From positions 45,794,983-45,858,982 of the forward strand of contig CM042142.1 of NCBI GenBank assembly GCA_023376005.1: a stretch of 64,000 bases of DNA, written 5' to 3'. Of this stretch, positions 51,811 to 62,050 are shown one piece after another. Under the pieces are notes generated by a model. That model ran no database searches, was not told the DNA's origin, and worked only from the letters and a program-made list of their open reading frames with translations. The translations under genes were made by a program, and so were the position numbers. This stretch comes from Doryteuthis pealeii (taxonomy: Eukaryota > Mollusca > Cephalopoda > Myopsida > Loliginidae). Positions within the stretch are counted from its first letter, which is position 1. Every line of letters starts with the position of its first letter.

Positions 51811-52227
51811 AAAAAATGTTTGTATTCGATAGGACCGTGTGCAATAATAAAACCACTTAAGAAACAACTACTCAAACAATGTAATTAAGAACGTACAATG
51901 AACGCGATTCCCTGACCTCGAGGCATAAGATAACCCTAGACAGGTGGATATGCCGTTTGTTGTATCAATCAACAAACTATTCCCTTTGATTTCATCTGAT
52001 TGATGTCGCAACATGTAATACATCTTCCTTTGATATTTCCCCTAACTATGTGTTAAATAGTGGCACTACTGTTCTTCTACAAGGATGACTTTGGCATTGA
52101 ATTACCCATAGAAGATGATATGTCATTTAACAAAGGACCCAAACCAAAACAATTAATTCCCACTTGGTCCATGCACTCCGTTTCGAACAGGTTGACATGC
52201 CGTTAAAATCAATCTAGATCATACAAG
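51811..52227. repeat. Scattered R3/5S tail fragments
   Basis: GGCATAAGATAACCC...GGATATGCCG at 51921-51957, GGCATTGAATTACCC at 52093 and GTTGACATGCCGTTAAAATC at 52189 are three separate tail hairpins. Confidence 0.6.
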
Positions 52228-52559
52228 GAATAAAGAGCCGAGTAAACTTTAGTTACGTTTCTAAGTTTTTCCTAATATGATGACGCTAGAAAGTTTATCA
52301 TAATCCTAATAAATGCCAGAGTATATGCTTACACATTTTATAAATGCATTTTCGCGTTGGAATATGCTTTCTATTTGATAGTACATATAATAAAGAGCCG
52401 AGTAAACTTTAGATACGTTTCTAAGATTTTTCTAATATGATGAAACTGGAAATTTTAACAGAAGCCAAATGAATACCACAGTATATGCTTGCACATTTTG
52501 TAAGTGCATTTTCGTATTGGAATGTGCTTTCTGTTTGATCGTGCATGTTGTTGGAATAT

Positions 52560-52562
<3 letters not shown>
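52228..52562. repeat. 161-bp tandem duplication
   Basis: AATAAAGAGCCGAGTAAACTTTAG at 52229 and 52389. Both units share TTTCTAAG.TTT, TAATATGATGA, AATGCATTTTCG and GCTTTCT.TTTGAT. Related units at 53154 and 53449 continue the series. Confidence 0.9.

Positions 52563-52608
<46 letters not shown>
52563..52608. repeat. (TA)n microsatellite
   Basis: The tail of the adjacent SINE-B. Confidence 0.95.
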
Positions 52609-52614
<6 letters not shown>

Positions 52615-52795
52615 AACCCCTCCGCACGAGCAGGATGCGACACATGGTCCTTTTCTTAAGCGGGGTTATCAGGTTTGAATTCAGAGTTTTCCTTCTCCTA
52701 GACCAGTTGCCTAACCATGGTTAAAGAGCCCAGTCTGCCCTACTACCCATATCTGGAGGGAGAGTAGTATTCATACCTTTCACAAGGGTAATATT
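52609..52795 (-). mobile_element. SINE-B copy, head truncated
   Basis: CCAACCCCTCCGCACGAGCA, GATGCGACACATGGTCC, CAGAGTTTTCCTTCTCCTAG and AGTCTGCCCTACT. It ends in TTCATACCTTTCACAAGGGT without the tRNA head. Confidence 0.88.
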
Positions 52796-52929
52796 CTGAT
52801 ATATAGGGTGTGCTGAAGTCCAACAATTGAACTTATAGACTCTGCGTAGGCGCGTGGATTAAGTCCAGCCAATCAACAGCTCGAATACGTGGTTAGTTAA
52901 CTATTTAATCACCAATCTTGAAAGGACAT

Positions 52930-53545
52930 ATTTGACCTTGACGAACGGATCTGCAAACAAGGACTTTGCTCAACCAAAGGATTCTACCCAACACTAAGGA
53001 ACACCAAGGAAGAACCAAATGATTTCACCCAACACCGAGGAACAACCAAAAGATTATTCACTAAAGATCAACCTCTGCTTAACACAGTGGATCTCCACTG
53101 TAAAGTGCTCTCACTTGAAGCCTAAAAATGGTCATAACAATCGTAACACATGTGATAAAGATCTGTGTAAACTTTGGATGCATTTCTAAGATCTTTCTAA
53201 TATGATGAAGCCGGAAAGTTTAACATAAGCCGAATAAATTCCATACGATCTTGACATATTCGACATTGACGAATGGACCTGCAAACAAGGACTTTGCTCA
53301 ACCAAAGGATTCTACCCAGCACTAAGGAACACCAAGGAAGAACCAAAGAATTATTTACTAAAGATCAGCCTCTGCTTATAACAAGGGATCTCCACTGTAA
53401 AGTGCTCTTACTTGAAGCCTAAAAATGACCATAAAAATCGTAACACGTAATAAAGATCTATGTAAACTTTGGATACGTTTCTAAGATGTTTCTAATTTGA
53501 CGAAGCCGGAAAGTTCAACATAAGCCTAATAAACTCCATAGTATA
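52930..53545. repeat. ~300-bp tandem duplication
   Basis: GGACCTGCAAACAAGGACTTTGCTCAACCAAAG appears at about 52950 and 53276. Then CTAAGGAACACCAAGG, GATCTCCACTGTAAAGTGCT and CTTTGGAT.C.TTTCTAAGAT recur. Two units plus parts; the second unit lacks a CACCGAGGAACAACC segment. Confidence 0.9.
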
Positions 53546-53943
53546 TACGTTTGCACATTTTATAAATGCATTTTCGTGTTGAAATGTGCTTTATGTTGTT
53601 TGATGCAGGCAACAAAACAAAAACAAAAACAAACAAAAAAAACACAAAACATTTCCAATTATTGCCCGCAGGTAGGCAGATCATGTACTTAAGTCGTAAA
53701 CAAGTTTATATTTTCATCTCAATATTTTGCTTCCCGGTTGAGGAAGGAGGTGGTAAAAAGATCCGCCCTAAGTATTTTATCACCTCCAGCATAATGGTGA
53801 ACCTAAGTCATTATTTGAGAGAAATTCTCAAACGTATTCCTGCCGGCTGTGAATTACAGTTGTCAACAACAAAAAGGAAGAAAAAAATGCCCCCAGGAAG
53901 TTCTTCGGAACATAACAATTATATTGGCTTCTATCTCCGTCTT

Positions 53944-53945
<2 letters not shown>
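53546..53945. other. Unassigned DNA
   Basis: The open frame 53566-54078 (170 codons) is mixed in composition up to its (TA)n/(AAT)n end. FFCFPVEEGGGKK and YFITSSIMVNLSHYLREILK show no domain I know. A stop-free stretch of ~380 bases before the arrays is mildly notable. Confidence 0.35.
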
Positions 53946-53946
<1 letters not shown>

Positions 53947-53991
<45 letters not shown>

Positions 53992-54013
53992 GGGGCAGAC
54001 ACGCATACAGATT

Positions 54014-54072
<59 letters not shown>

Positions 54073-54181
54073 CGGTGAAATCTTTCTTCGTGTCGAAAAA
54101 TATTAAGGGATAGGCAAAGGTGGAATTTACCTCCAGGTTTCCAAATTAGAAGTTCCCCTATCAGATTTTGATCATGTCTTT

Positions 54182-54240
<59 letters not shown>
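53947..54240. repeat. (TA)n and two (AAT)n arrays
   Basis: (TA)n 53947-53988, (AAT)n 54016-54070 and 54184-54240 with a ~110-base spacer. Confidence 0.95.
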
Positions 54241-54242
<2 letters not shown>

Positions 54243-54372
54243 GTTTTCTTTTCCCCGTTCAAAACATTTTACAAGCGGTCTCTTTTATACGCCGTTTTGC
54301 TTTGAGCCATTTTCTGTTACCACAGCGGCCGACGATAAATGAATAAACAAAGTTTTTTTCTTTACTTAATAA

Positions 54373-54854
54373 CTAGAAGTGGCTACCCAGCGTCGCCTGA
54401 GCAGAGAGGGGATTTTTAAAATGTTAGTCTCGCAGATCCATTATTACTTATCGTGGGTGAGATCCACGCTGGTTGCCCCATAAAAATCCCAGCGGAAATA
54501 TAAAACAATATAGTAAGAAATTTGCATTCAATGATTTACAATTTAAAAAGAAAGAAAAGATGTAAATGATTCAATTAATTCAATCAATCAGTATTATATT
54601 TCAAAGCGAAAAAAAAACATACAAAAAAAGATAAACAAAATAACATGAAAATGACTTTCCCTTCTGTTACTTTTCAAATTTGAATTTTTAAATATCTTCC
54701 CAAATATAAATCAAATCTTCATTATTTTTGCTCAAAAGCAAAGCCCTGGTGATATTTATTGTGTATATATATTTACTTTGTCGTTAATTGTTTTATTTTC
54801 GAAGTTTCCTCCGGACATACAGATTCACACAACTGCCCTTTATATATGTATAGA
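54373..54854 (-). mobile_element. Non-autonomous Helitron A, copy 2
   Basis: Minus strand: TCTATACATATATAAAGGGC start, TGTCCGGAGGAAACTTCG, TATCACCAGGGCTTTG, then the imperfect hairpin GGCGAC-GCTGG-GTAGCC, ACTT and CTAG before T. It retains the CTAG missing from copy 1 (1780-2170). Confidence 0.85.
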
Positions 54855-55004
54855 TAGATGGTCCCAAAATAAAAGATTAATGATGTTTACAATTGGGTTT
54901 CTTTGTTTAATAGCCTAGGTCATTTAATGCCAAAGCCATCCTTGTAGAATAATAGTAGTGGTACCATTCAAACCATAGCTGGTTTTATGTTGGTTTCTTG
55001 ATTG

Positions 55005-55125
55005 TTGGGTGGTTGGATAGTTGGTTGGTTTTTACTGCATGTAAACCCTTGTTTAGTTATTTTATGCCGAAGACATTTTGTTTCATTCGTTCTTGATGGG
55101 TACTCCTAATTCTCCACAGCTTTCG
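55005..55125 (-). repeat. R3 tail fragment
   Basis: TTTTTACTGCATGTAAACCC, GTTATTTTATGCCGAAGACA. Confidence 0.7.
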
Positions 55126-55129
55126 GACA

Positions 55130-55315
55130 TTATGAAAGAACCCCCTTATTCCTCTAGATTACGGTCAAGCAGCGATCAGCCTGTTCAATTCTTAACTGGG
55201 TGACCACTTGAGCAATAGCAGTACTGTAATAGTCCTTTTGCTTATCAGAAATTACTTGATTTGACATTAGATGACCCAAAAAGTGTTGATAAAACAAAAC
55301 AACTGTTGGGATTAG
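55130..55315 (+). mobile_element. 5S-derived SINE, diverged
   Basis: GGTCAAGCAGCGATCAGCCT, AACTGGGTGACCACTTGAGC and AGTACTGTAATAG are 5S-like. ATTACTTGATTTGACATTAG and AAAGTGTTGATAAAACAAAA are the tail. Confidence 0.8.
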
Positions 55316-55645
55316 TTTGATATCTAATGTCCGTTGCTTAGTTCTTGATTGACGAATACATTTTATAAAATCTAGATCAAATCAAACGTGCGTGAGAAAT
55401 GGCTTCGAACGGACAGACCACCCTTGTGTCTGTCTCGTCGTGTCATCCTCCCAAATCTAATTTCCCTAAGTTTTTCACGGCTCTGTCCAATCAAAGCCGA
55501 GATCAAAATATAGGCCAAAAATCTTCCAATCAAATTACTTCTATTTTTCGATGAAACCGTTAGTTTAATTTAACTACACTACCGTACACAATTGATAGGT
55601 TATCAATCAATTATGTAACAGTAATAGCACGAGTGGATTTCGAAC
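55316..55645. other. Unassigned DNA
   Basis: Mixed composition; nothing recognised. Confidence 0.4.
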
Positions 55646-55649
55646 TCGC

Positions 55650-56125
55650 TTACTACTGTTGCATAATCTATGGTAACATAGATTATTGACAACACTGTAG
55701 TTAAAAAGGAAAGTTACAGTCGGTTGGGAACCTTTGACCCCAGAAGCGGGAAAACCGCAACTCACGTGAAATTACGTGAAGTAACGTGAGAGCTATTTAG
55801 CTCATCAGTACCAGCCAAGGATGTTGAGCAAGGAATATGTTTCTTGGTTAGCTGTACTCATTAACTGCGCGCTGTGTGAGATAGGAAAGAAACTTAGTTA
55901 AGTAAATAAAAGGTGTTTTAAAAGAACAGTATGGCGTTATTGGTTGATGCATACATTAGTTAGAAGATCGACCAAGAAGAAGAAGAAGAAGAAAGAAAAT
56001 GGATCAAGAAAAAGAGATAGAATTCAACATTGGACGATCACAGATGGCTAGAGAAGAAAGAAATAAGTAATGCGATTATTCATCTCATCTCTCTGATACC
56101 CTGTCTATCTCTCACCCTTCTCTGC
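55650..56125 (+). mobile_element. LTR-like repeat, copy 5
   Basis: GTTGCATAATCTATGG with inverted TAATCTATG/CATAGATTA, TTGGGAACCTTTGACCCC, AACTGCGCGCTGTGTGAG, AAATAAAAGG, GATAGAATTCAACATTGG and GATACCCTGTCTATCTCTC, collinear with 40057-40450. Confidence 0.68.
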
Positions 56126-56460
56126 CCTAAACCCATAAAAATATTTCTACAATCGTCCGACACCAACGCCAACAGAAAGTAGCGACAACCACCCACATTC
56201 CAGTCAGGCTAGCAACACGAGAAAAGAGGTCATCCAAACATCAATGACCCACTGACAGAAGGACAGACCACCAGCATCCCCAGCTACAAAAGCGTCTAAG
56301 CTACCAAAAAAACAGTCATATAGATTGTCTTGACAAAGGAAAGTCGAACTTCCGAAATATCGAATGAAATAAAATGAAATTTAACACTTAAACACCAACT
56401 GAGTTATTCATTTCACAACCCATGCTGCACACATAATCCCAAAAAATAAATATTATGGGT
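56126..56460. mobile_element. Relative of the 49.9-kb hammerhead-like family
   Basis: 56305-56400 (GAACTTCCGAAATATCG, AATGAAATTTAACACTTAAA, ACTGAGTTATTCATTTCAC) parallels 49960-50045. No clean CUGANGA core. Confidence 0.45.
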
Positions 56461-56561
56461 ATATATAAAATATATGTATACAAATATAATATATTCATAC
56501 TGAGAACTAGACACACCAGATATACAAACAAAGAAGCATACGTGGACTCCTCAACGAACGA

Positions 56562-56600
56562 CATATATATATATATATATATATATAGCACTGTAGGGGA
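56562..56600. repeat. (TA)n with degenerate unit start
   Basis: (TA)n followed by GCACTGTAGGGGAGACATTAATTGAAAT, a decayed version of the unit described at 56780. Confidence 0.7.
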
Positions 56601-56779
56601 GACATTAATTGAAATTTCACCGTTTAGAGTAAGCATTTACTCGCCTGTTGTTTACAAACTTGAGTTCTTGAGTGATTTTAAAAACATATATCCTGTAAGT
56701 ATGTATCAATTAATTGTTCACCCCAGACTGACAGTCGCTGACGGCCGCAAGTGTAAGGAATTTGGCAGACGAGAATTCT

Positions 56780-56869
56780 GTCGGGTTTCTTTCCCGGCTA
56801 GAGGTAGCTGTTAAAAAAGTCAAGCCGCACTGATGAGACGTAAACGTCGAAACACATGTCAGTGGATGA

Positions 56870-56932
<63 letters not shown>

Positions 56933-56995
56933 TCCCAATTTTCATGGTAGAGCGCCGTAGTGGAGACATTAATTGAAATACGTGTCTGTGGATGA

Positions 56996-57080
<85 letters not shown>
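56780..57080 (+). mobile_element. Repeated hammerhead-(TA)n units
   Basis: Unit 1 (56780-56876) holds an intact-core ribozyme followed by GGATGACTGA and (TA)n 56875-56928. Unit 2 (56940-57000) holds GCCGTAGTGGAGACATTAATTG, GAAATACGTGTC, GGATGACTGA and (TA)n-(GT)n 57000-57080. In both, the array begins at the same base after GATGACTGA. Confidence 0.8.
56825..56865 (+). ncRNA. Hammerhead ribozyme motif
   Basis: CUGAUGA at 56830-56836, stem II GACG-UAAA-CGUC (4 perfect pairs including G10.1-C11.1), GAAA at 56849-56852, stem III AC(AC/AU)GU with A-U and C-G pairs kept, H17 = C at 56860. Stem I CCGC/GUGG pairs after one A/A mismatch next to the core. Core and stem II are consensus. Confidence 0.78.
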
Positions 57081-57085
<5 letters not shown>

Positions 57086-57310
57086 AATGGTATCAAGTGT
57101 TTCTTTGATAGGATTCAACCTAAATTGAGAACTCAAACGTACATATAAAGATGTCCATATATATTTTTTTACATATTCGGGGAATTATAAATAAATGAAT
57201 AAAAGGAATAAATGAAACCTAAGATCGGGTATGAAATTTTCAAATTATTAAAAATCAGACTAAAAGAGGCAAAAAATAACGAAATAAATTCATATCTGAA
57301 CTAACGTATT

Positions 57311-57410
<100 letters not shown>

Positions 57411-58430
57411 CTTTGGGGTATAGGTTTATAAAAACACTTTTGATACTCTCTAATATATTACTATAGAAGTAATTTACTGAGCTTAGCTTCAAACAGGATA
57501 AAATGTATGTGGTACCCATTGAGAATCGAACTCATAACAATGATTTACTACTCAGGTTTACACACCTTTACAGGCTTCGAGACGTCCATATTAATAATAC
57601 AGTAACGTCAAAGATTCTCTTTAGATGTGTACATGAAATAATCTTTGAAAAAAAAATGTCTAAAAAGAAAGAAAATACTTTTTTATATACCCTGATAATA
57701 AACGGTTATGTATAATTTAAAAGCTAGATTCGAATAGATATCTCAAATCTAATATTTGGTGTAGAGAAAAAAAATCTAGTTATTCATGTATGTATGTATA
57801 TAACACCTATTATAAATCAAGAGCGATCTAACAGCTTTAGAAAATACATTGCACCGAATGTTGGGCCTGGATATAATATTTAATATCTTTGTGTATCCAG
57901 TTCACGAACTGCCCTCAAATCAACTCCCGCGAGGTGAAGCCGTTTATCCAAAGTAAAAAAAAAAAAAAAAAAAAACAGTGAATAAAGAATATAAAAAATA
58001 AAGAGTAAAAATATGATAGAATAAAAAGAATTTTTCCTTTGGGCTAAATGATAAAAAAGAGCATTGGTATGACTTGCTTACAGTCGGCTTAGCAATTGTT
58101 TTACACCTAGAAAGACCCTTGCCTATTGATAATGGACGCCGGAGGAGAAAAGAAGAAAAAAAGACTCATCTCACCGGAAGTGAATGGGCGACTGTCGGGA
58201 GATACGCCCGTAGAGATGAGCGATCGCTATAGAGAAGTCGGAGGGGCGAGGCATTGTTCTGACACCCATAAGAATTGATCAAAAGGTTTAAGCATGTGTG
58301 GTAAATAAAGGACGTGTCTGGCCCGGGTAGTTCTCGCTCTCGTTTCTCCATTCAACCGTATAGCAATCAGCTTTGGCCTTTTTCATTCTTTTCTTTCATT
58401 CATTTTTTTAATTACCGTATTTTATCCAAA
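57411..58430. other. Unassigned AT-rich DNA
   Basis: No repeat family, ribozyme core or gene recognised. A poly-A run of about 20 lies at 57956. The 58166-58351 minus frame has no domain. Confidence 0.45.
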
Positions 58431-58439
58431 CCTGAATCT

Positions 58440-59300
58440 ATATTAGCTTTTTATAACAGAGATTGTTTGTATGTCTGTATGTAACCAAAACCACGTCACC
58501 ACTACGTCACAATTCCCGGTTAAATTCTACTTAACGGACATAAATTCCACCATATCACATGAATAAACTCTTTTGAGGCAAATCTATCTCAGCTCGACCT
58601 TAATAGAGATATTGTTAATAAATAAGATACTGATTAAGATCAAATAATGATTATGATTATTTAATAACGATTCAGAATATAACGTAAATAACTAAGGGAA
58701 TTGGGTTAAATCCTACTTAATGGACCTGAATTCCCCATCCTATGTCACCCCACTGAAAAAAAAAAAATACGAAAAACCAAGGAATTAACTGAATTTTATG
58801 AAATTTTCAGTTTTAATATATTAATGAATAAACAATATAATGTACTAATTATTTTATTTATAAACTCTTACATTTTTCAGGGCAGTTAACTTTGAACCAC
58901 GAATTTTTGGGGTGTGACACAGATTCACAAACATACGTGGTTCAAAGTTAATTGACCTGAGAAAATGTAAAAGTTTATAAATAAAATAACTGGTGCATTA
59001 TATCTTGTATCCATTGATAAATCAACACTGAAGATTTCATTAAATTTGATTAATTTATTGATTTTTAGTATTTGTTACTTTCGGCAGGGTGACATACGAT
59101 GGTGGAATTCAGGTCCGTTAAATAGGATTTAACCCAATGCCCTTAGTTATTTACGTTATATTCTGAATGGTTATTAAATAATCATTATCAGTATTTGACC
59201 TTAATCAGCATCTTATTTATTAACAATATCTCTATTAAGGTCTAGCTGAAATAGATTTGCCTCAAAAGAGTTTATTAATGTGATATTTACCGCGTATCCC
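58440..59300. repeat. Large palindrome (~740 bp) of Helitron-like DNA
   Basis: 58555-58910 and 58935-59290 are inverted copies: AGAGATATTGTTAATAAATAAG / CTTATTTATTAACAATATCTCT, GGGTTAAATCCTACTTAATG with its inverse, and ACATTTTTCAGGGCAGTTAACTTTGAACCAC with its inverse. The centre is about 25 bases. The left flank (AGATTGTTTGTATGTCTGTATGTAACC) and interior match the Helitron-related 1415-1600. Confidence 0.9.
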
Positions 59301-59640
59301 ACTTATGCTGGTCAGACACAAGGTTGAATTAATGTGGGCTCACCCTCCAACTGAAGCTCATGGGATGGCAGGCACAAAACATGCGTTGATCCCCTCGGCA
59401 TTCCCCTCAAGGGGGCGCCTCGGGCACTGGGCAATCAACCCAGCCCTACCTTCTAGGATCACGCCATTAATTTCATTAACAGGCACAGGCTCCAAAGAAA
59501 ATCCTGTGAAGTGTGTTATATACCATTAAGAAATAAATGTTTACATAGTCTATGCTGTGAAAAATGTGCATACCGGTTTTAACAAAACTGTGTTTAATAA
59601 ATAATTACTTGGTGTTACTCATGTCTAATATTATTTTATT
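59290..59640 (+). mobile_element. Repeat related to 31055 and 1640
   Basis: 59300-59460 matches 31060-31250 (CACCCTCCAACTGAAGCTCATGG, CGGCATTCCCCTCAAGGGGG). 59505-59610 matches 1640-1735 and 10110-10180 (GTGTTATATACCATTAAGAA, CATACCGGTTTTAACAAAAC). It may be the continuing interior of the Helitron-like element. Confidence 0.6.
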
Positions 59641-59757
59641 CTCAAAAGTATTAAAAGTAATTCTATGTATAATTTCATATAGAATAAAGTCTTTTTTGTG
59701 TTCGTATTTAATTTCATAAGTCTTTTTAATTCAATATGATATTTAATTATATTAAAG

Positions 59758-59758
<1 letters not shown>

Positions 59759-59814
<56 letters not shown>

Positions 59815-59873
59815 ATATTGTATTTAATTTATTTAGTCTTTCTAATTCAATATGATATTTAATTATATTAAAG

Positions 59874-59908
<35 letters not shown>
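59759..59908. repeat. (TA)n/(GT)n arrays in a direct duplication
   Basis: TTCAATATGATATTTAATTATATTAAAG precedes (TA)n at both 59728 and 59845. The first array has gained (GT)n. Confidence 0.85.
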
Positions 59909-59913
<5 letters not shown>

Positions 59914-60156
59914 AAGTAAAGTCGTCGGGGCGGCCTAATGTCGGTATCAGCCATGCAGCGAGGGAGTCTATCCCCTTTTCACTAGCGCTAGACCAAGGAG
60001 ATTATTTTAGCGTCTGAGGTGGAGTGCCACACCTACCATCAGCTCCTTACTTTACGGCACAGATCCATGTGATATTCATACGCTGAGTTGTCGAGAGCGG
60101 GTATCGAACTAGGAACCGTGTGGTTTCTAGCCGAACGCTCTACCGACTGAGCTAAC
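59909..60156 (-). mobile_element. SINE-A copy, full length
   Basis: TAAAGTCGTCGGGGCGGCC through CTACCGACTGAGCTAAC. It is close to consensus and inserted at (TA)n. Confidence 0.93.
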
Positions 60157-60473
60157 ATATATATAGTTAAGTATTAATGGAAAAAATGAATAAATGAATG
60201 AAATAAAAAATGAATGAAATGAATGGAATAAATGAAAAAATCTCTTCCAAAGGACTTCTCTTAAAAGTAAATAACATTTTTGAGAGAAGTCCTTAATGGA
60301 AAATCCTTCCTCAGTTATATTGGACTCTTTTTGAAGCATTAGATTAATATAATTCTTATATAAGATATTGAAGAAGATAAAATAGGTATCTTACCTTTGT
60401 GATGTTCTATTGAGAAATGATTCGAATTTTTTTTATTGTGTCTATTGTTGTCTGTTCCACATCCGGTATAGAT

Positions 60474-60475
<2 letters not shown>
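60157..60475. other. AT-rich DNA with one hairpin
   Basis: AAGGACTTCTCTTAAAA and TTTTTGAGAGAAGTCCTT at 60251-60297 form a 16-bp stem with a ~15-base loop. Nothing else recognised. Confidence 0.6.

Positions 60476-60477
<2 letters not shown>

Positions 60478-60515
<38 letters not shown>
60478..60515. repeat. (TA)n microsatellite
   Basis: Adjacent to the palindrome at 60522. Confidence 0.95.
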
Positions 60516-60516
<1 letters not shown>

Positions 60517-60521
60517 TTCAA

Positions 60522-60717
60522 AGAAAGAAAAACTTAACAAACCGTCATTCCGTTATATTTTTATTTCAAAAAGAAACTCAAAAATTAGTCTAGCTTTATC
60601 AGTCGGGTTTTACAAATTTTTATAAAACCCGTCTAATAAAACTAGAGTAATTTTTTTGGTTTCTGGTCGAAATAAAAAAATATATATATAACGGGATGAC
60701 GGTTTGTTAAGTTTTCC
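60522..60717. repeat. Palindrome, ~85-base arms
   Basis: AAAACTTAACAAACCGTCAT and ATGACGGTTTGTTAAGTTTT are the outer ends; GTCGGGTTTTA / TAAAACCCG lie near the centre. The left arm (minus) reads GACTGATAAAGCTAGAC then GAAATAAAAAT, a weak hammerhead resemblance with G8 lost. Confidence 0.88.
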
Positions 60718-60848
60718 TGTGGTAACAATCACACCTTAGATATATTGTACACTATAATGAATAGATAAATAAATAAACAAATAAATCAATACAGCTCTTA
60801 CACCCGTAATCGAGCACTTTATTTTCAATTCTCCAATACTAGAAAAAA

Positions 60849-60852
<4 letters not shown>

Positions 60853-60904
<52 letters not shown>
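60853..60904. repeat. (TA)n microsatellite
   Basis: Abuts the Penelope-like fragment at its 3' side. Confidence 0.95.
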
Positions 60905-60910
<6 letters not shown>

Positions 60911-61115
60911 TAAGTGTATTTCGGCAGCATTTTTTCTTTTATACAAGTTTTGTTGAACTGTACAGACAATTCTTGTCGGACAAGTTTTTGGGTGATCCTT
61001 TCTAATTTTCGGACCATCTTTTTGGTGTCGGGGTGGAACTGGTGTAACAGTCCACCAAAGGTTTCAAAACGAGCGCTTCCGGCAATACAGTTTGCCATCA
61101 TCAGGTAGGAAACGA
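60905..61115 (-). pseudogene. Penelope-like element 5' region, ribozyme plus ORF start
   Basis: Minus strand, the ribozyme (61113-61061) is followed by an open frame: ETFGGLLHQFHPDTKKMVRK, LERITQKLVRQELSVQFNKT, CIKEKMLPKYTYFNI, then (TA)n. The FNxTCxKExxLPKYT-like segment resembles the region upstream of the RT domain in Penelope-like retroelement proteins; I infer this from memory of family style. No RT or GIY-YIG motif is present because (TA)n replaces the rest. A more decayed copy is at 18950-19118. Confidence 0.55.
61061..61113 (-). ncRNA. Hammerhead ribozyme motif with internal-loop stem I
   Basis: Minus strand. Outer stem I GUUUC/GAAAC, internal loop, closing C-G pair, CUGAUGA, stem II GGCAA-ACUGUA-UUGCC (5 perfect pairs), then GGA for GAA, stem III AGCGCU, H17 = C. 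One substitution (A13 to G) against consensus. The 19085 relative keeps CGAAAGCGCUC, confirming the ancestral GAAA. The split stem I is the form that supports tertiary contacts in natural hammerheads. Confidence 0.75.
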
Positions 61116-61447
61116 TGGTATGGTTTCGTGTCTCGTTTTTAACGAGAACGAGTAGTAGCAAGGAATTGTGCGAGGTAATAACAAGTGGTAGTGGGAGGTT
61201 GTAGGAATAGTAGTGGTTCGAACGAACGATGCAGTAGTGATTACACGCACACTACATAAAGAAAAAAAAACAAACAAAAACTTCAAATAATCGAAGCTTT
61301 ATATATCAAACAAAAAAAACTACCTTAAACAAAATAAACTTTGAAGTAAGTCAACATGTTCTCAAATGCTTATAATTTTCCGCCTATCCTCCTTCCACTA
61401 TTCCCCTCCCCTTCTCACAACTTGTTCCCATCTCCCACAAAAATCAC

Positions 61448-61453
<6 letters not shown>
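61116..61453. other. Unassigned DNA
   Basis: Nothing recognised. (TA)n begins at 61454. Confidence 0.4.

Positions 61454-61497
<44 letters not shown>
61454..61497. repeat. (TA)n microsatellite
   Basis: Near-perfect TA run. Confidence 0.95.
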
Positions 61498-61498
<1 letters not shown>

Positions 61499-61518
61499 AA
61501 GTAAATATTTCTATTTAC

Positions 61519-62050
61519 TAGGGAGATTCAAAAATTATCCGCACCCTTGTTTTATGGAAGCCGAACTCATCGCGGGGATTTTATTGACAGAACCATGCCT
61601 AATCTACAGAGAACAAGCTATCTAATCGATGATAACGTGCCAGTTTACCATTACTATCCCCCGAGCTTACTGGGTGTTCTCATTAGTGGTGGTGGTTGAC
61701 GGGGGCCCTGCTCCCTCTTCGTGCTTCACGCTTGTCCGGTCATTTTTAAATTTCTCTGTCAACTCATGCACACTTCTACGCGGTAGCACACTGTCCCCGT
61801 TTTAAGCTAAAAACCTCTGATAAGTTTCAGCCCCTGACACACCTTCCGACCAGAGAAATTAGGTCATTTCTTTGGTGCATACTGATAGTGGAGCGGGAAT
61901 GTTTACAATGCAAGTGAAATGGTGCGATCGGGCCCATATTTCGATCCCGTGACCACAAGTGTACTAACTATATGCACGCATGCGCAGAACGCAGTATGGC
62001 AATTATAGAGATATGTTATGTCGAAAGTGCGAATAATTTTTGACGCAGAA
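61519..62050 (-). mobile_element. Internally deleted mariner, N-terminal transposase relic
   Basis: Terminal inverted repeats: left TTCAAAAATTATCCGCACCCT, right (inverted) GTCAAAAATTATTCGCACTTT. The interior on the minus strand, over frameshifts, gives AETYQRF, CATA, ELTEKFKNDRTSVKHEEGAG, PSTTTTNENTQ, MVNWHVIID and DEFGFHK. This is the helix-turn-helix DNA-binding region at the N-terminus of mariner transposases. The frame runs straight into the left terminal repeat, so all three catalytic Asp are deleted. Length about 530 bases against about 1.3 kb for an intact mariner. Confidence 0.8.

Noticed and set aside
53566..54078. 170-codon open frame
   Set aside because: The second half is (TA)n and (AAT)n; the first half has no recognisable domain and no supporting context.
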